From Streptomyces amritsarensis (GTDB lineage Bacteria; Actinomycetota; Actinomycetes; Streptomycetales; Streptomycetaceae), in NCBI RefSeq assembly GCF_001953875.1, contig NZ_MQUR01000014.1:1-64000 (forward strand): a stretch of 64,000 nt of DNA. Reading direction: 5' to 3'. The stretch's first letter is position 1. Each line of letters starts with the position of its first letter. Positions 26,562 through 34,162 of the stretch are shown here, piece by piece. The position numbers and the translations under genes were made by a program. The notes below the pieces were generated by a model. The model was not told where the DNA came from and ran no database searches. It saw only the letters and a list, made by a program, of their open reading frames with translations.

Positions 26562-27539
26562 GTGAAGAGACCGCGCCCCGCCCCGCCGGCCCGCGCCGCC
26601 CCGGTCCTCCTCGCGGCCGCTCTCACCGCCCTCGTCGCCCTGCCGGGCGGCCCGGCCCACGCGTTCACCGGCGACCACCACGAGGCCATCACCCGGGGCG
26701 CCCTGCCCTGGCAGCCCGCCACGCTCGCGGAGATGGCCGACGCCCGCGACGGGGCGATCAACGCCAACGACAAGCGCCCGTACTTCGACGTCGGCCCCCT
26801 GCACTGCGACAACGCCGACTACCTCGCGCCCCGCCACGACCCCCGCTACCCCCGCACCCGGGACGAGGCCACCACCGAGCTCATCGCATGCGTCGGTACC
26901 TCCGTCGCACGCTTCCGCAACGCCGTACGGGCGGCCGACGGCCTCGTCGACGCCGACGGCAGGGTGCGCGCGGACCAGACCGACCTGTCCGCGCCCTGCA
27001 CCTGGGACGAGCGGCCGGGACCGGCCAAATGCGACGTCCTCGAACAGCTCGGGCGCGGATGGCACCAGCTCGAGGACTTCTACTCGCACTCCAACTGGGC
27101 CGACGAGGCCGCCCCCGGTGCGATCGGTGTCGCCAACCCGCCGGGGCTGGCCCGCACCGGCGTCGCCCCGTTCTTCGACATCCGCCGCTACAGCGGGATG
27201 GAGGACGCCGACTGGAACCGGGAGGTCCGGGCCCTCGTCCCCGAGGACCTCGCGACCGGCTGCTACCCGGACTTCGACTCCACCGGAGTCAAGCCCGCCG
27301 ACTGCGAAGGCCGCGTCGCCCACAACCGCGCCCTGAACAAGGACACCCCCGCGTCCGCCCGCGCACAGACGGGCGACAACTTCCGCCGCGCCACCGCGGG
27401 GGCCACCGCCGAGATCGCCCGGCAGTGGAAGGCCTTCGAGGCGGAGCTGCTCGCCGCCTACCCCGAGGACCGGCGCGGCGCCCAGATGGTCTGCGCCCTC
27501 GTCCACGACGATCCCGTGGCCGACTGCCCGGCCCATTGA
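26562..27539 (+). CDS. Secreted CinY/HetC-like protein, putative phospholipase-type fold
   Basis: The product is about 325 aa. GTG at 26562 follows GGGAG. Residues 1-34 form a Sec signal peptide: basic KRPRPAPPAR, a hydrophobic core, and PGGPAHA before cleavage. The mature part has FTGDHHEAITRGALPW and GRGWHQLEDFYSHSNWADEA. This His-rich layout is shared by HET-C-type and zinc-dependent phospholipase C/P1-nuclease folds; HxxxD and SHSNW motifs could bind metal. I recall the name CinY for close Streptomyces homologues. Four Cys may form two disulfides, consistent with export. The enzymatic activity is inferred. Confidence 0.72.
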   Translation: MKRPRPAPPARAAPVLLAAALTALVALPGGPAHAFTGDHHEAITRGALPWQPATLAEMADARDGAINANDKRPYFDVGPLHCDNADYLAPRHDPRYPRTRDEATTELIACVGTSVARFRNAVRAADGLVDADGRVRADQTDLSAPCTWDERPGPAKCDVLEQLGRGWHQLEDFYSHSNWADEAAPGAIGVANPPGLARTGVAPFFDIRRYSGMEDADWNREVRALVPEDLATGCYPDFDSTGVKPADCEGRVAHNRALNKDTPASARAQTGDNFRRATAGATAEIARQWKAFEAELLAAYPEDRRGAQMVCALVHDDPVADCPAH

Positions 27540-27547
27540 CCGCCGGA

Positions 27548-27595
27548 CCGGTTGGCCACCCGGCCGGTTGACCACCCGGCCGGTTGACGGTCCGG
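27548..27595. repeat. Three tandem 16 bp units after the CinY-like gene
   Basis: The units CCGGTTGGCCACCCGG, CCGGTTGACCACCCGG and CCGGTTGACGGTCCGG lie head to tail, and a degraded fourth follows. Each unit is partly self-complementary (CCGG ends), so the array can fold into alternative hairpins. It begins 8 nt past the stop codon and ends about 90 nt before the MFS gene. It may double as a terminator. Confidence 0.6.
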
Positions 27596-27686
27596 CCGTC
27601 GACCGCCGGGCCGGCTGATTGTCCGTCCGGCTGACTCCCGGGCGGGTCGTCCGGGCGCTCCCGGGGACGGCTGGAAGCATGCAGCC

Positions 27687-29321
27687 ATGGCATCCAGGGC
27701 AGGGACGGCGACCGGGAACCCGTCGAAGGCGCGACTCGTCCTGACGACACTGGCGGCGGGCCAGTTCCTGATGGCGCTCGACAGCTCCGTCATGAACGTC
27801 TCCATCGCCACCGTCGCCGGCGACCTCGGCACGACCGTGACCGGCATCCAGGGCGCCATCACGGCCTACACCCTCGTGATGGCCATGCTCATGATCCCCG
27901 GCGGCAAGGTCGGGGTGCTGATCGGACGCAAACGCGCCTTCCTGATCGGCTGCGTCATCTACGGCTGCGGCTCCCTCGTCACCTCCATCGCACCCAACCT
28001 CACCGTGCTGCTGCTCGGCTGGTCATTCCTCGAAGGGGTCGGGGCGGCGCTCATCCTGCCCGCGATCGTGGCCCTCGTCGCCGGGAACTTCCCCGCCGAA
28101 CGCCGTCCCGCCGCCTACGGCCTCGTCGCGGCGGCCGGAGCCATCGCCATCGCGCTCGGACCCCTCATCGGCGGGATCGCCACGACCTACTTCTCCTGGC
28201 GGTGGGTCTTCGCCGGCGAGGTGCTGATGGTGGCCGGGATCCTCGTGCTCGCCCGCCCCATCGCGGACGCCGTGGGCGAGGAACGCCCGCGCATCGACCT
28301 CACTGGCGTCGCCCTGTCGGCGCTGGGGCTCGGGACGTTCGTCTACGGAGTGCTCCGTTCGGACGAGTGGGGCTGGTTCAGGCCGAAGGAGGGCGGGCCC
28401 GCGTGGTTCGGGGTGTCGCCGACCGTGTGGCTGATGCTGCTGGGGCTGTTCCTGGTCTGGCTCTTCCTCCGCTGGGAGGGCCGGCTGGTGGCGCGCCGGC
28501 AGGAGCCGCTCGTCGACCCGGCCATGCTGCAGAACAAGCAGCTCTCCGGCGGGCTGACCATGTTCTTCTTCCAGTACCTCGTGATGATGGGCGTCTTCTT
28601 CGTCGTCCCGCTCTACCTGTCGGTCGCGCTGGGCCTGTCGGCGCTGGCGACCGGTGCCAGGCTCCTGCCGCTGTCGATCACGCTGCTGGCGGCCGCGACC
28701 CTGATCCCGCGCTTCCTCCCGGACGTCTCACCGCGCCGCGTGGTGCGGCTCGGGACCTTCGCCCTGCTCGCCGGAGCGGTGGTCCTCCTGGGCGCGCTCG
28801 ACGTGGACGCGGGAGCGGAGGTGGTCGCCGTCCCGCTGCTGCTGATCGGGTTCGGCATGGGTGCGCTCGCCTCCCAGCTGGGCGCGGTCACCGTGTCCGC
28901 GGTGCCGCAGGCGCAGTCCGCGGAGGTCGGAGGCGTCCAGAACGCCGTCACCAACCTCGGCTCGTCCATCGGCACCGCCCTCGCCGGATCCATCATGATC
29001 GCGACGCTCACGTCCTCCTTCCTGACCAGCGTCACCGAGAACCCGGCCGTCCCGAGCTCCGTCAAGAGCCAGGCGACCGTCCAGCTCGCGAGCGGCGCGC
29101 CCTTCCTGTCGGACGCCCAGCTTCAGACCGCGCTCGACGAAGCGGGCGTCAGCCCCGAGGTGGCCGACGCCGCGCTCGCGGCGAACGAGGAGGCCAGGGT
29201 CGACGGCCTGCGCGCGGCGCTCTCCGTGCTGGCCTTCGCCGCGCTCATCGCACTGTTCTTCACCCAGCGCATCCCGAAGGTCCAGCCCTCCGGGACGGCC
29301 CCGGGCGCCCCACCCGCGTGA
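27687..29321 (+). CDS. MFS transporter, DHA2 (14-TMS) drug exporter family
   Basis: The product is 544 aa. The N-terminal MFS motif C region is present (LTTLAAGQFLMALDSSVMNV), with motif A as GGKVGVLIGRKRAFLIGCVI and FSWRWVFAGEVLMVAGILVL later. About fourteen membrane segments plus the long loop before the last helix (about residues 440-505) fit the DHA2 family of proton-driven multidrug pumps such as QacA/EmrB. The loop is rich in Gln, Ser and Asp (SDAQLQTALDEAGVSPEVAD). No adjacent TetR or MarR gene is seen. The substrate is unknown. Confidence 0.93.
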   Translation: MASRAGTATGNPSKARLVLTTLAAGQFLMALDSSVMNVSIATVAGDLGTTVTGIQGAITAYTLVMAMLMIPGGKVGVLIGRKRAFLIGCVIYGCGSLVTSIAPNLTVLLLGWSFLEGVGAALILPAIVALVAGNFPAERRPAAYGLVAAAGAIAIALGPLIGGIATTYFSWRWVFAGEVLMVAGILVLARPIADAVGEERPRIDLTGVALSALGLGTFVYGVLRSDEWGWFRPKEGGPAWFGVSPTVWLMLLGLFLVWLFLRWEGRLVARRQEPLVDPAMLQNKQLSGGLTMFFFQYLVMMGVFFVVPLYLSVALGLSALATGARLLPLSITLLAAATLIPRFLPDVSPRRVVRLGTFALLAGAVVLLGALDVDAGAEVVAVPLLLIGFGMGALASQLGAVTVSAVPQAQSAEVGGVQNAVTNLGSSIGTALAGSIMIATLTSSFLTSVTENPAVPSSVKSQATVQLASGAPFLSDAQLQTALDEAGVSPEVADAALAANEEARVDGLRAALSVLAFAALIALFFTQRIPKVQPSGTAPGAPPA

Positions 29322-29408
29322 GCGCCGGACCCGGCCCGAGCCGCCGGATGCCGCCCACGGCGGGAAATCCTTTGATCGCGCACCCTGCCCGCCCGATAGC
29401 CTGGGAAA

Positions 29409-30257
29409 ATGCTCACAGAAGTGATCGCGACCCGCTATGTGACCCCCCTGCGTGAGGGCGGCTCGCTCCCCGGGATCGTCGAGGCCGACGATCTCGGCAC
29501 GTACGTCATGAAGTTCACCGGAGCCGGCCAGGGCCGCAAGACCCTGGTCGCCGAGGTCATCTGCGGGCGCCTGGCCCAGCGGCTGGGCCTGCGGGTCCCC
29601 ACGCTGGTGCAGATGCAGCTCGACCCCGTGATCGGGCTCGCCGAGCCCGACCAGGAGGTCCAGGAGCTGCTCAAGGCCAGCGGCGGACTCAACCTCGGCA
29701 TGGACTACCTGCCGGGCTCCATCGGCTTCGACCCGCTCGCCTACCGGGTGGATCCGGCCGAGGCGGGGCGCGTGATCTGGTTCGACGCCCTGATCAACAA
29801 CGTCGACCGGTCGTGGCGCAACCCGAACATGCTGGTCTGGCACGGGGACCTGTGGCTCATCGACCACGGCGCCACCATGATCTGGCACCACAACTGGCCC
29901 ACGGCCCCGGCCGCCGCCGCGAAGCCCTACAACGCCTCCGACCACGTACTGGCCCCCGTGGGCCCGGACATCGCGGCCGCGGCCGCCGCGCTCGCGCCGC
30001 TGGTCACCGAGGAACTCCTCACCGAGGTCACCGCCGAGGTGCCGGACGAGTGGCTGGTCGACGAGCCCGGATTCGACTCCACGGACGCGCTGCGCCGTGC
30101 CTACGTGGAGGCGTTGCTGCCGCGCGCGGCCACGATCCACGAGAGGATCTCGCTGGAGGCCGAGGTGAGGGCGCCGGCCGGGCCCCCCGGCTGGCTCACC
30201 GACCACCTGCCGGAATGGCCCCACAAGACCCACAAGAAGAAGAGCGGCGACGAGTGA
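29409..30257 (+). CDS. HipA family kinase-like protein
   Basis: The product is 282 aa. It is shorter than E. coli HipA and lacks the N-terminal HipA domain. Kinase-like marks are: a Val-Met-Lys strand (TYVMKFTGAGQGRKTLVAEV) with the candidate ATP-binding Lys35; the catalytic loop DALINNVDRSWRNPNMLV with Asp133 and Asn138 or Asn140; and LIDHGATMIWHH, where DHG replaces DFG. The C-terminus is basic (HKTHKKKSGDE). Its stop overlaps the start of the DUF3037 gene by 4 nt. No HipB-type HTH antitoxin is present, so a classic toxin-antitoxin role is unsupported. Confidence 0.88.
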   Translation: MLTEVIATRYVTPLREGGSLPGIVEADDLGTYVMKFTGAGQGRKTLVAEVICGRLAQRLGLRVPTLVQMQLDPVIGLAEPDQEVQELLKASGGLNLGMDYLPGSIGFDPLAYRVDPAEAGRVIWFDALINNVDRSWRNPNMLVWHGDLWLIDHGATMIWHHNWPTAPAAAAKPYNASDHVLAPVGPDIAAAAAALAPLVTEELLTEVTAEVPDEWLVDEPGFDSTDALRRAYVEALLPRAATIHERISLEAEVRAPAGPPGWLTDHLPEWPHKTHKKKSGDE

Positions 30258-30637
30258 CCAAGCGGGACGTGTTCGAGTACGCGCTGGTGCGCGTGGTGCC
30301 CCGGATGGAACGCGGAGAGTGTTTCAACGCCGGCGTGATCGTCTACTGCCGGGCGCATTCCTACGTCGCCGCGCGCACCCACCTCGACGAGGCGAAGCTC
30401 CTCGCACTGGACCCGGCGGCCGACGTGGCCGGCGTACGGGCCGCGCTGCGCGGGGTCGAGGGCGTGTGCGGCGGCGGCGAGGCGGCGGGCCAGGCGGCGG
30501 GTGACGACGCGGGACGCCGGTTCCGCTGGCTGATCGCCCCGCGCAGCACGGTGGTGCAGCCGGGGCCGGTGCACACCGGCCTGACGGCCGACCCCGCGGC
30601 GGAGGTGGAGCGGCTGTTGGACCTCCTCGTCCGCTAG
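30254..30637 (+). CDS. DUF3037 family protein
   Basis: The product is 127 aa. The start overlaps the upstream stop (GTGA), implying translational coupling. DUF3037 marks are DVFEYALVRVVPRMERGECF followed by NAGVIVYCR at the N-terminus, then VAARTHLDEAKLLALDP, FRWLIAPRSTVVQPGPVHTG and a C-terminal VERLLDLLV. The family has no known biochemical activity. Its recurrent partner is the HipA-like kinase directly upstream, so it may be the kinase's substrate, inhibitor or scaffold; that is inference from the fused layout. Confidence 0.9.
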   Translation: MTKRDVFEYALVRVVPRMERGECFNAGVIVYCRAHSYVAARTHLDEAKLLALDPAADVAGVRAALRGVEGVCGGGEAAGQAAGDDAGRRFRWLIAPRSTVVQPGPVHTGLTADPAAEVERLLDLLVR

Positions 30638-30671
30638 CGGGAGTCCGCGGCCGGTGTCGGACCGGCGGCCG

Positions 30672-30700
30672 TTGACACGGGGTGCCATGACTCCTAGCGT
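30672..30700 (+). promoter_or_regulatory. Consensus sigma-HrdB-type promoter for the SDR operon
   Basis: TTGACA (30672-30677), a 17 bp spacer, and TAGCGT (30695-30700) match the vegetative Streptomyces consensus, with a fully consensus -35. Transcription would begin near 30707, leaving a 65 nt leader before the SDR start at 30772. Confidence 0.75.
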
Positions 30701-30718
30701 CTCCTCAGCTGAAGCTAC

Positions 30719-30732
30719 TAAGCGGTTGCTCA
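30719..30732. promoter_or_regulatory. Imperfect inverted repeat in the SDR leader, possible operator
   Basis: TAAGC-GGTT-GCTCA has five-base half-sites with one mismatch. It lies about 12-25 nt downstream of the predicted transcription start, where a bound repressor would block RNA polymerase. Similar AGC-N4-GCT sites are used by some TetR regulators of acyl-CoA and fatty-acid genes; which regulator acts here is unknown. Confidence 0.35.
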
Positions 30733-30771
30733 CCTCTGGGCGGCCGTCTCTCAAGGGCGAGGAGAACCAGC

Positions 30772-31533
30772 ATGTCCACCACCGAGCAGCGCGTCGCGAT
30801 CGTGACCGGGGCGGCCCGGGGCATCGGCGCGGCCACCGCCGTGCGCCTGGCCGCCGAGGGCCGGGCCGTCGCCGTACTCGACCTCGACGAAGCGGCCTGC
30901 AAGGACACCGTGGAGGCCATCACGGCCGCCGGCGGCCGGGCCCTGGCGGTCGGCTGCGACGTCGCGGACGGCGCCCAGGTGGAGGCGGCCGTCGAGCGCG
31001 TCGCCGCCGAACTCGGCGCCCCCACCATCCTGGTCAACAACGCGGGTGTGCTGCGCGACAACCTGCTCTTCAAGATGAGCGAGACCGACTGGGACACGGT
31101 CATGAACGTGCACCTGCGCGGTGCGTTCCTGATGTCGAAGGCGTGTCAGAAGTACATGGTGGAGGCCAAGTTCGGCCGCATCGTGAACCTCTCCAGCAGC
31201 TCGGCGCTCGGCAACCGAGGCCAGGTCAACTACTCGGCGGCCAAGGCCGGTCTGCAGGGCTTCACCAAGACCCTGGCCATCGAGCTCGGCAAGTTCGGCG
31301 TCACCGCCAACGCCGTCGCCCCCGGCTTCATCGTCACCGAGATGACCGCCCAGACGGCCGCCCGCGTCGGCATGGGCTTCGAGGACTTCCAGGCGGCCGC
31401 GGCCACCCAGATCCCCGTCCAGCGCGTCGGCCGCCCGGACGACATCGCCAACGCCATCGCCTTCTTCACCGGCGACGCCGCCGGCTTCGTCTCCGGCCAG
31501 GTCATGTACGTGGCCGGCGGCCCCCTCAACTGA
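30772..31533 (+). CDS. SDR family 3-oxoacyl-ACP reductase-like protein (FabG-like)
   Basis: The product is 253 aa, a classical short-chain dehydrogenase. Marks are the Rossmann motif VTGAARGIGAATA (TGxxxGxG), NNAG (ILVNNAGVLRDN), the catalytic Ser in IVNLSSSSALGNRGQVNYSA with YxxxK (NYSAAKAGLQGF), and an FVSGQVMYVAGG tail. The resemblance to FabG and to beta-ketoacyl reductases is close. It starts after AGGAG and is the first of two SDR genes behind a strong promoter. Because the partner is a second SDR and not fabD/H/F, a catabolic or specialised role is more likely than primary fatty acid synthesis. Confidence 0.88.
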   Translation: MSTTEQRVAIVTGAARGIGAATAVRLAAEGRAVAVLDLDEAACKDTVEAITAAGGRALAVGCDVADGAQVEAAVERVAAELGAPTILVNNAGVLRDNLLFKMSETDWDTVMNVHLRGAFLMSKACQKYMVEAKFGRIVNLSSSSALGNRGQVNYSAAKAGLQGFTKTLAIELGKFGVTANAVAPGFIVTEMTAQTAARVGMGFEDFQAAAATQIPVQRVGRPDDIANAIAFFTGDAAGFVSGQVMYVAGGPLN

Positions 31534-31562
31534 CGCGACCGACGAGAGGCAGGGCGTACGCC

Positions 31563-32324
31563 ATGACAGACAGCGGAACCGACAGCGGCAAGGTCGCGCT
31601 GATCACCGGCGCGAGCCGGGGTATCGGCTACGGCATCGCCGAGGCGCTGGTCGCCCGGGGCGACCGGCTGTGCATCACCGGGCGCAACGAGGAGGCCCTC
31701 AAGGAGGCCGTGGAGCGCCTCGGGGCGGACCGGGTGATCGGGGTGGCCGGGAAGGCCCACGACGAGGCCCACCAGGCCCATGCCGTCGAGCGCACGATGG
31801 AGGCCTTCGGCCGGGTCGACTTCCTGGTGAACAACGCGGGCACCAACCCGGTCTTCGGTCCGATCGCGGACCTCGACCTCGGGGTCGCGCGGAAGGTCTT
31901 CGAGACCAACGTGATCTCGGCGCTCGGCTTCGCCCAGCGGACCTGGCACGCCTGGCAGAAGGACAACGGCGGCGCGATCGTGAACATCGCCTCGATCGCC
32001 GGCGTCTCCGCCTCGCCCTTCATCGGCGCCTACGGGATGAGCAAGGCCGCCATGGTCAACCTCACCCTCCAGCTGGCCCACGAGATGGCGCCGGGGGTCC
32101 GGGTGAACGCGATCGCCCCCGCGGTGGTCAAGACGAAGTTCGCCCAGGCGCTCTACGAGGGCCGCGAGCAGGAGGCGGCGGCGGCCTACCCGCTCGGCCG
32201 GCTCGGGCTCCCGGAGGACATCGGCGGGGCCGCGGCGTTTCTTACATCTGCACAAGCGGAATGGATCACGGGGCAAACTCTGGTGGTCGACGGTGGGATG
32301 TTCCTCAATGCCGGGGTGCACTGA
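31563..32324 (+). CDS. SDR family oxidoreductase
   Basis: The product is 253 aa. It is a classical SDR with LITGASRGIGYGIAEAL (cofactor motif), VDFLVNNAGTNPVFGPIADL, the catalytic IVNIASIAGVSASPFIGAYG followed by MSKAAM (Ser, Tyr-x-x-x-Lys), and AEWITGQTLVVDGGMFLNAG at the end. GAGAGG precedes the ATG. The gene lies 29 nt after the FabG-like gene, so it is the second cistron. Arg41 after the second strand (CITGRNEEAL) suggests NADP preference. A hairpin at 32341 ends the unit. Confidence 0.88.
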   Translation: MTDSGTDSGKVALITGASRGIGYGIAEALVARGDRLCITGRNEEALKEAVERLGADRVIGVAGKAHDEAHQAHAVERTMEAFGRVDFLVNNAGTNPVFGPIADLDLGVARKVFETNVISALGFAQRTWHAWQKDNGGAIVNIASIAGVSASPFIGAYGMSKAAMVNLTLQLAHEMAPGVRVNAIAPAVVKTKFAQALYEGREQEAAAAYPLGRLGLPEDIGGAAAFLTSAQAEWITGQTLVVDGGMFLNAGVH

Positions 32325-32340
32325 CCGATAATCGGACGTA

Positions 32341-32363
32341 TTTGCCTCCGAAAGGGAGGTAAA
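32341..32363 (+). terminator. Hairpin terminator after the SDR operon
   Basis: TTTGCCTCC pairs with GGAGGTAAA (one G-T pair, 9 bp) around a 5 nt GAAAG loop, 16 nt past the SDR stop. It ends the two-gene unit ahead of the solute-binding-protein promoter. Confidence 0.6.
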
Positions 32364-32414
32364 TGTGTATCGAATAGGCACGGAACCGGTCAAGTGCCTC
32401 ACGAAACCAACCCA

Positions 32415-32442
32415 TTGGATTCGTGGGGCACTGCGGTAGGGT
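32415..32442 (+). promoter_or_regulatory. Promoter candidate for the solute-binding lipoprotein gene
   Basis: TTGGAT (32415-32420), a 16 bp spacer, and TAGGGT (32437-32442) fit the vegetative consensus moderately well. Transcription would begin about 28 nt before the GTG at 32477. Confidence 0.55.
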
Positions 32443-32476
32443 CTGCCGCACCCCTGGCTGATCGAGGAGCGTGCAC

Positions 32477-34060
32477 GTGTTCAACCGGACCAGATGCCTG
32501 CAGATCACTGCAGCCCTTGCGTCCATATCCCTGCTCGCCGGTTGCGGCCTGCTGTCGGATGACGACGGCGACGAAGCGAAGCGGATCGTCGTCGGGACCA
32601 CGAGCGCGCCGAGCACCCTCGACCCCGCCGCGGCGTGGGACGGCTCCTGGGAGCTGTACCGGAACGTCTACCAGACCCTGCTGGCGTTCCCCACGGGCTC
32701 CACCAAGCCCCAGCCGGACGCCGCCCAGAACTGCGAGTTCACGGACGGCGCGAGCCAGGCCTACCGGTGCACCCTGCGCAAGGGCCTGAAGTTCTCCAAC
32801 GGCGAGGCCCTCGACGCCAAGGCCGTCAAGCACTCCCTCGACCGGATCCGGACGATCGGATCCAAGGTCGGCCCGAAGGACCTCTTCGGCAGCCTCGACA
32901 AGATCGAGACGCCCGACGCGCTGACCGTCGTCTTCCACCTGAAGACCTCGGACGCCACCTTCCCCTACGTCCTCGGCTCGCCCGCGGCCTCGCTGGTCGC
33001 CCCCAAGGACTACCCGGCCGACAAGGTGCGGGAGGACGGCAGGATCACCGGCTCGGGCCCCTACGTGCTGGACTCGTACAAGGAGGGCGGCGAGGCCGTC
33101 CTCACCGAGAACAAGAGCTACGCCGGCTTCGCGAAGCGCCAGAACAAGGCCGTGACCATCCGCTACTACGCGGACTCCCAGAAGATGGTCGCGGACCTGA
33201 AGGCCAAGGAGCTGGACGCCACCTACCGAGGCCTGTCGGCCCCGCAGATCACCGACCTCCAGAGCCCCGCCGCGCACACGCTGGGCGTCCAGGTCGTCGA
33301 GAACGTCGGCGCCGAGATCCGCTACCTGGTCTTCAACCCGAAGGACCCGGCGGTCAACAAGCTCGCCGTCCGCCAGGCCATCGCCCAGATCATCGACCGC
33401 GGCACCCTCGTCTCCAAGGTCTACCAGGGCACCGCCGAGCCGCTGTACTCGATGGTCCCCAAGGGCGTCGTCGGCCACAAGACGCCGTTCTACGACAAGT
33501 ACGGCGCCGCGGACGTCGGCAAGGCCAAGAAGATCCTCAAGGAGGCCGGGATCAACCAGCCGGTCGACCTGACCTTCTGGTACACCACCGACCGGTACGG
33601 CTCCTCCACCGCCGAGGAGTTCACCGAGATCAAGCGGCAGCTCGACGAGAGCGACCTCTTCCGCATCACCCTGCGCAGCCAGCCCTGGAAGGCCTTCCAG
33701 GAGGGCTACAAGGGCCAGGAGTACCCGGTCTTCGGCCGAGGCTGGTTCCCCGACTTCCCGGACCCGGACAACTTCATCGCGCCGTTCGTCGGCAAGGAGA
33801 ACGCGGTCGGCACCCCCTACGAGCAGAACGAGATCCTGACCGACCTGCTGCCCAAGTCCCGCCGCGACAGCGACCGCTCCTCCGGGGTCCAGCAGTTCGA
33901 GAAGGCCCAGCAGATCTTCGCCGAGGACGTCCGGCTGCTGCCCCTGTGGCAGGGCAAGCTGTACGTCGCCGCACGCGAGGACATCGCCGGCGCCGAGCGG
34001 GCCCTCGACCCGCAGACCGCCATGCAGATGTGGGAGCTGTACCGCAAGACGAGCTGGTAG
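32477..34060 (+). CDS. ABC transporter family 5 solute-binding lipoprotein
   Basis: The product is 527 aa. GTG at 32477 is 7 nt after GAGGAG; the GTG at 32471 is too close to it. The signal peptide ends in a lipobox, SLLAGC, so the mature protein is lipid-anchored outside the membrane. SBP_bac_5 marks are TLDPAAAWDGSWELYRNVYQ at the N-terminus, YRCTLRKGLKFSNGEALDAK followed by AVKHSLDRI, and ITGSGPYVLDSYKEGGEAVL. Family members bind peptides, nickel or opines for Opp/Dpp-type importers. No permease or ATPase genes are adjacent, so it is an orphan that must share a transporter encoded elsewhere. Confidence 0.93.
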   Translation: MFNRTRCLQITAALASISLLAGCGLLSDDDGDEAKRIVVGTTSAPSTLDPAAAWDGSWELYRNVYQTLLAFPTGSTKPQPDAAQNCEFTDGASQAYRCTLRKGLKFSNGEALDAKAVKHSLDRIRTIGSKVGPKDLFGSLDKIETPDALTVVFHLKTSDATFPYVLGSPAASLVAPKDYPADKVREDGRITGSGPYVLDSYKEGGEAVLTENKSYAGFAKRQNKAVTIRYYADSQKMVADLKAKELDATYRGLSAPQITDLQSPAAHTLGVQVVENVGAEIRYLVFNPKDPAVNKLAVRQAIAQIIDRGTLVSKVYQGTAEPLYSMVPKGVVGHKTPFYDKYGAADVGKAKKILKEAGINQPVDLTFWYTTDRYGSSTAEEFTEIKRQLDESDLFRITLRSQPWKAFQEGYKGQEYPVFGRGWFPDFPDPDNFIAPFVGKENAVGTPYEQNEILTDLLPKSRRDSDRSSGVQQFEKAQQIFAEDVRLLPLWQGKLYVAAREDIAGAERALDPQTAMQMWELYRKTSW

Positions 34061-34068
34061 CCGCGGTC

Positions 34069-34092
34069 CCGCCCGGGAGATTCCCCGGGCGG
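34069..34092. terminator. Hairpin after the solute-binding lipoprotein gene
   Basis: CCGCCCGGG pairs with CCCGGGCGG (9 bp, 6 nt loop), starting 9 nt past the stop codon. Confidence 0.6.
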
Positions 34093-34162
34093 CCGCCGCG
34101 TTGTCAGTGGCCCCCGGTAGGTTCTGGAGCAGTTGCACGAACATGTACCGGAGGTTGTCGCC

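Noticed and set aside
27548..27595. CRISPR-like or attachment-site repeat
   Set aside because: The units are only 16 bp, contiguous and simple CCGG-ended; there is no integrase or tRNA nearby.
29409..30637. Classic HipBA toxin-antitoxin system
   Set aside because: No HTH antitoxin gene is adjacent, the HipA N-terminal domain is missing, and the partner is DUF3037. Only a kinase-like pair is supported.
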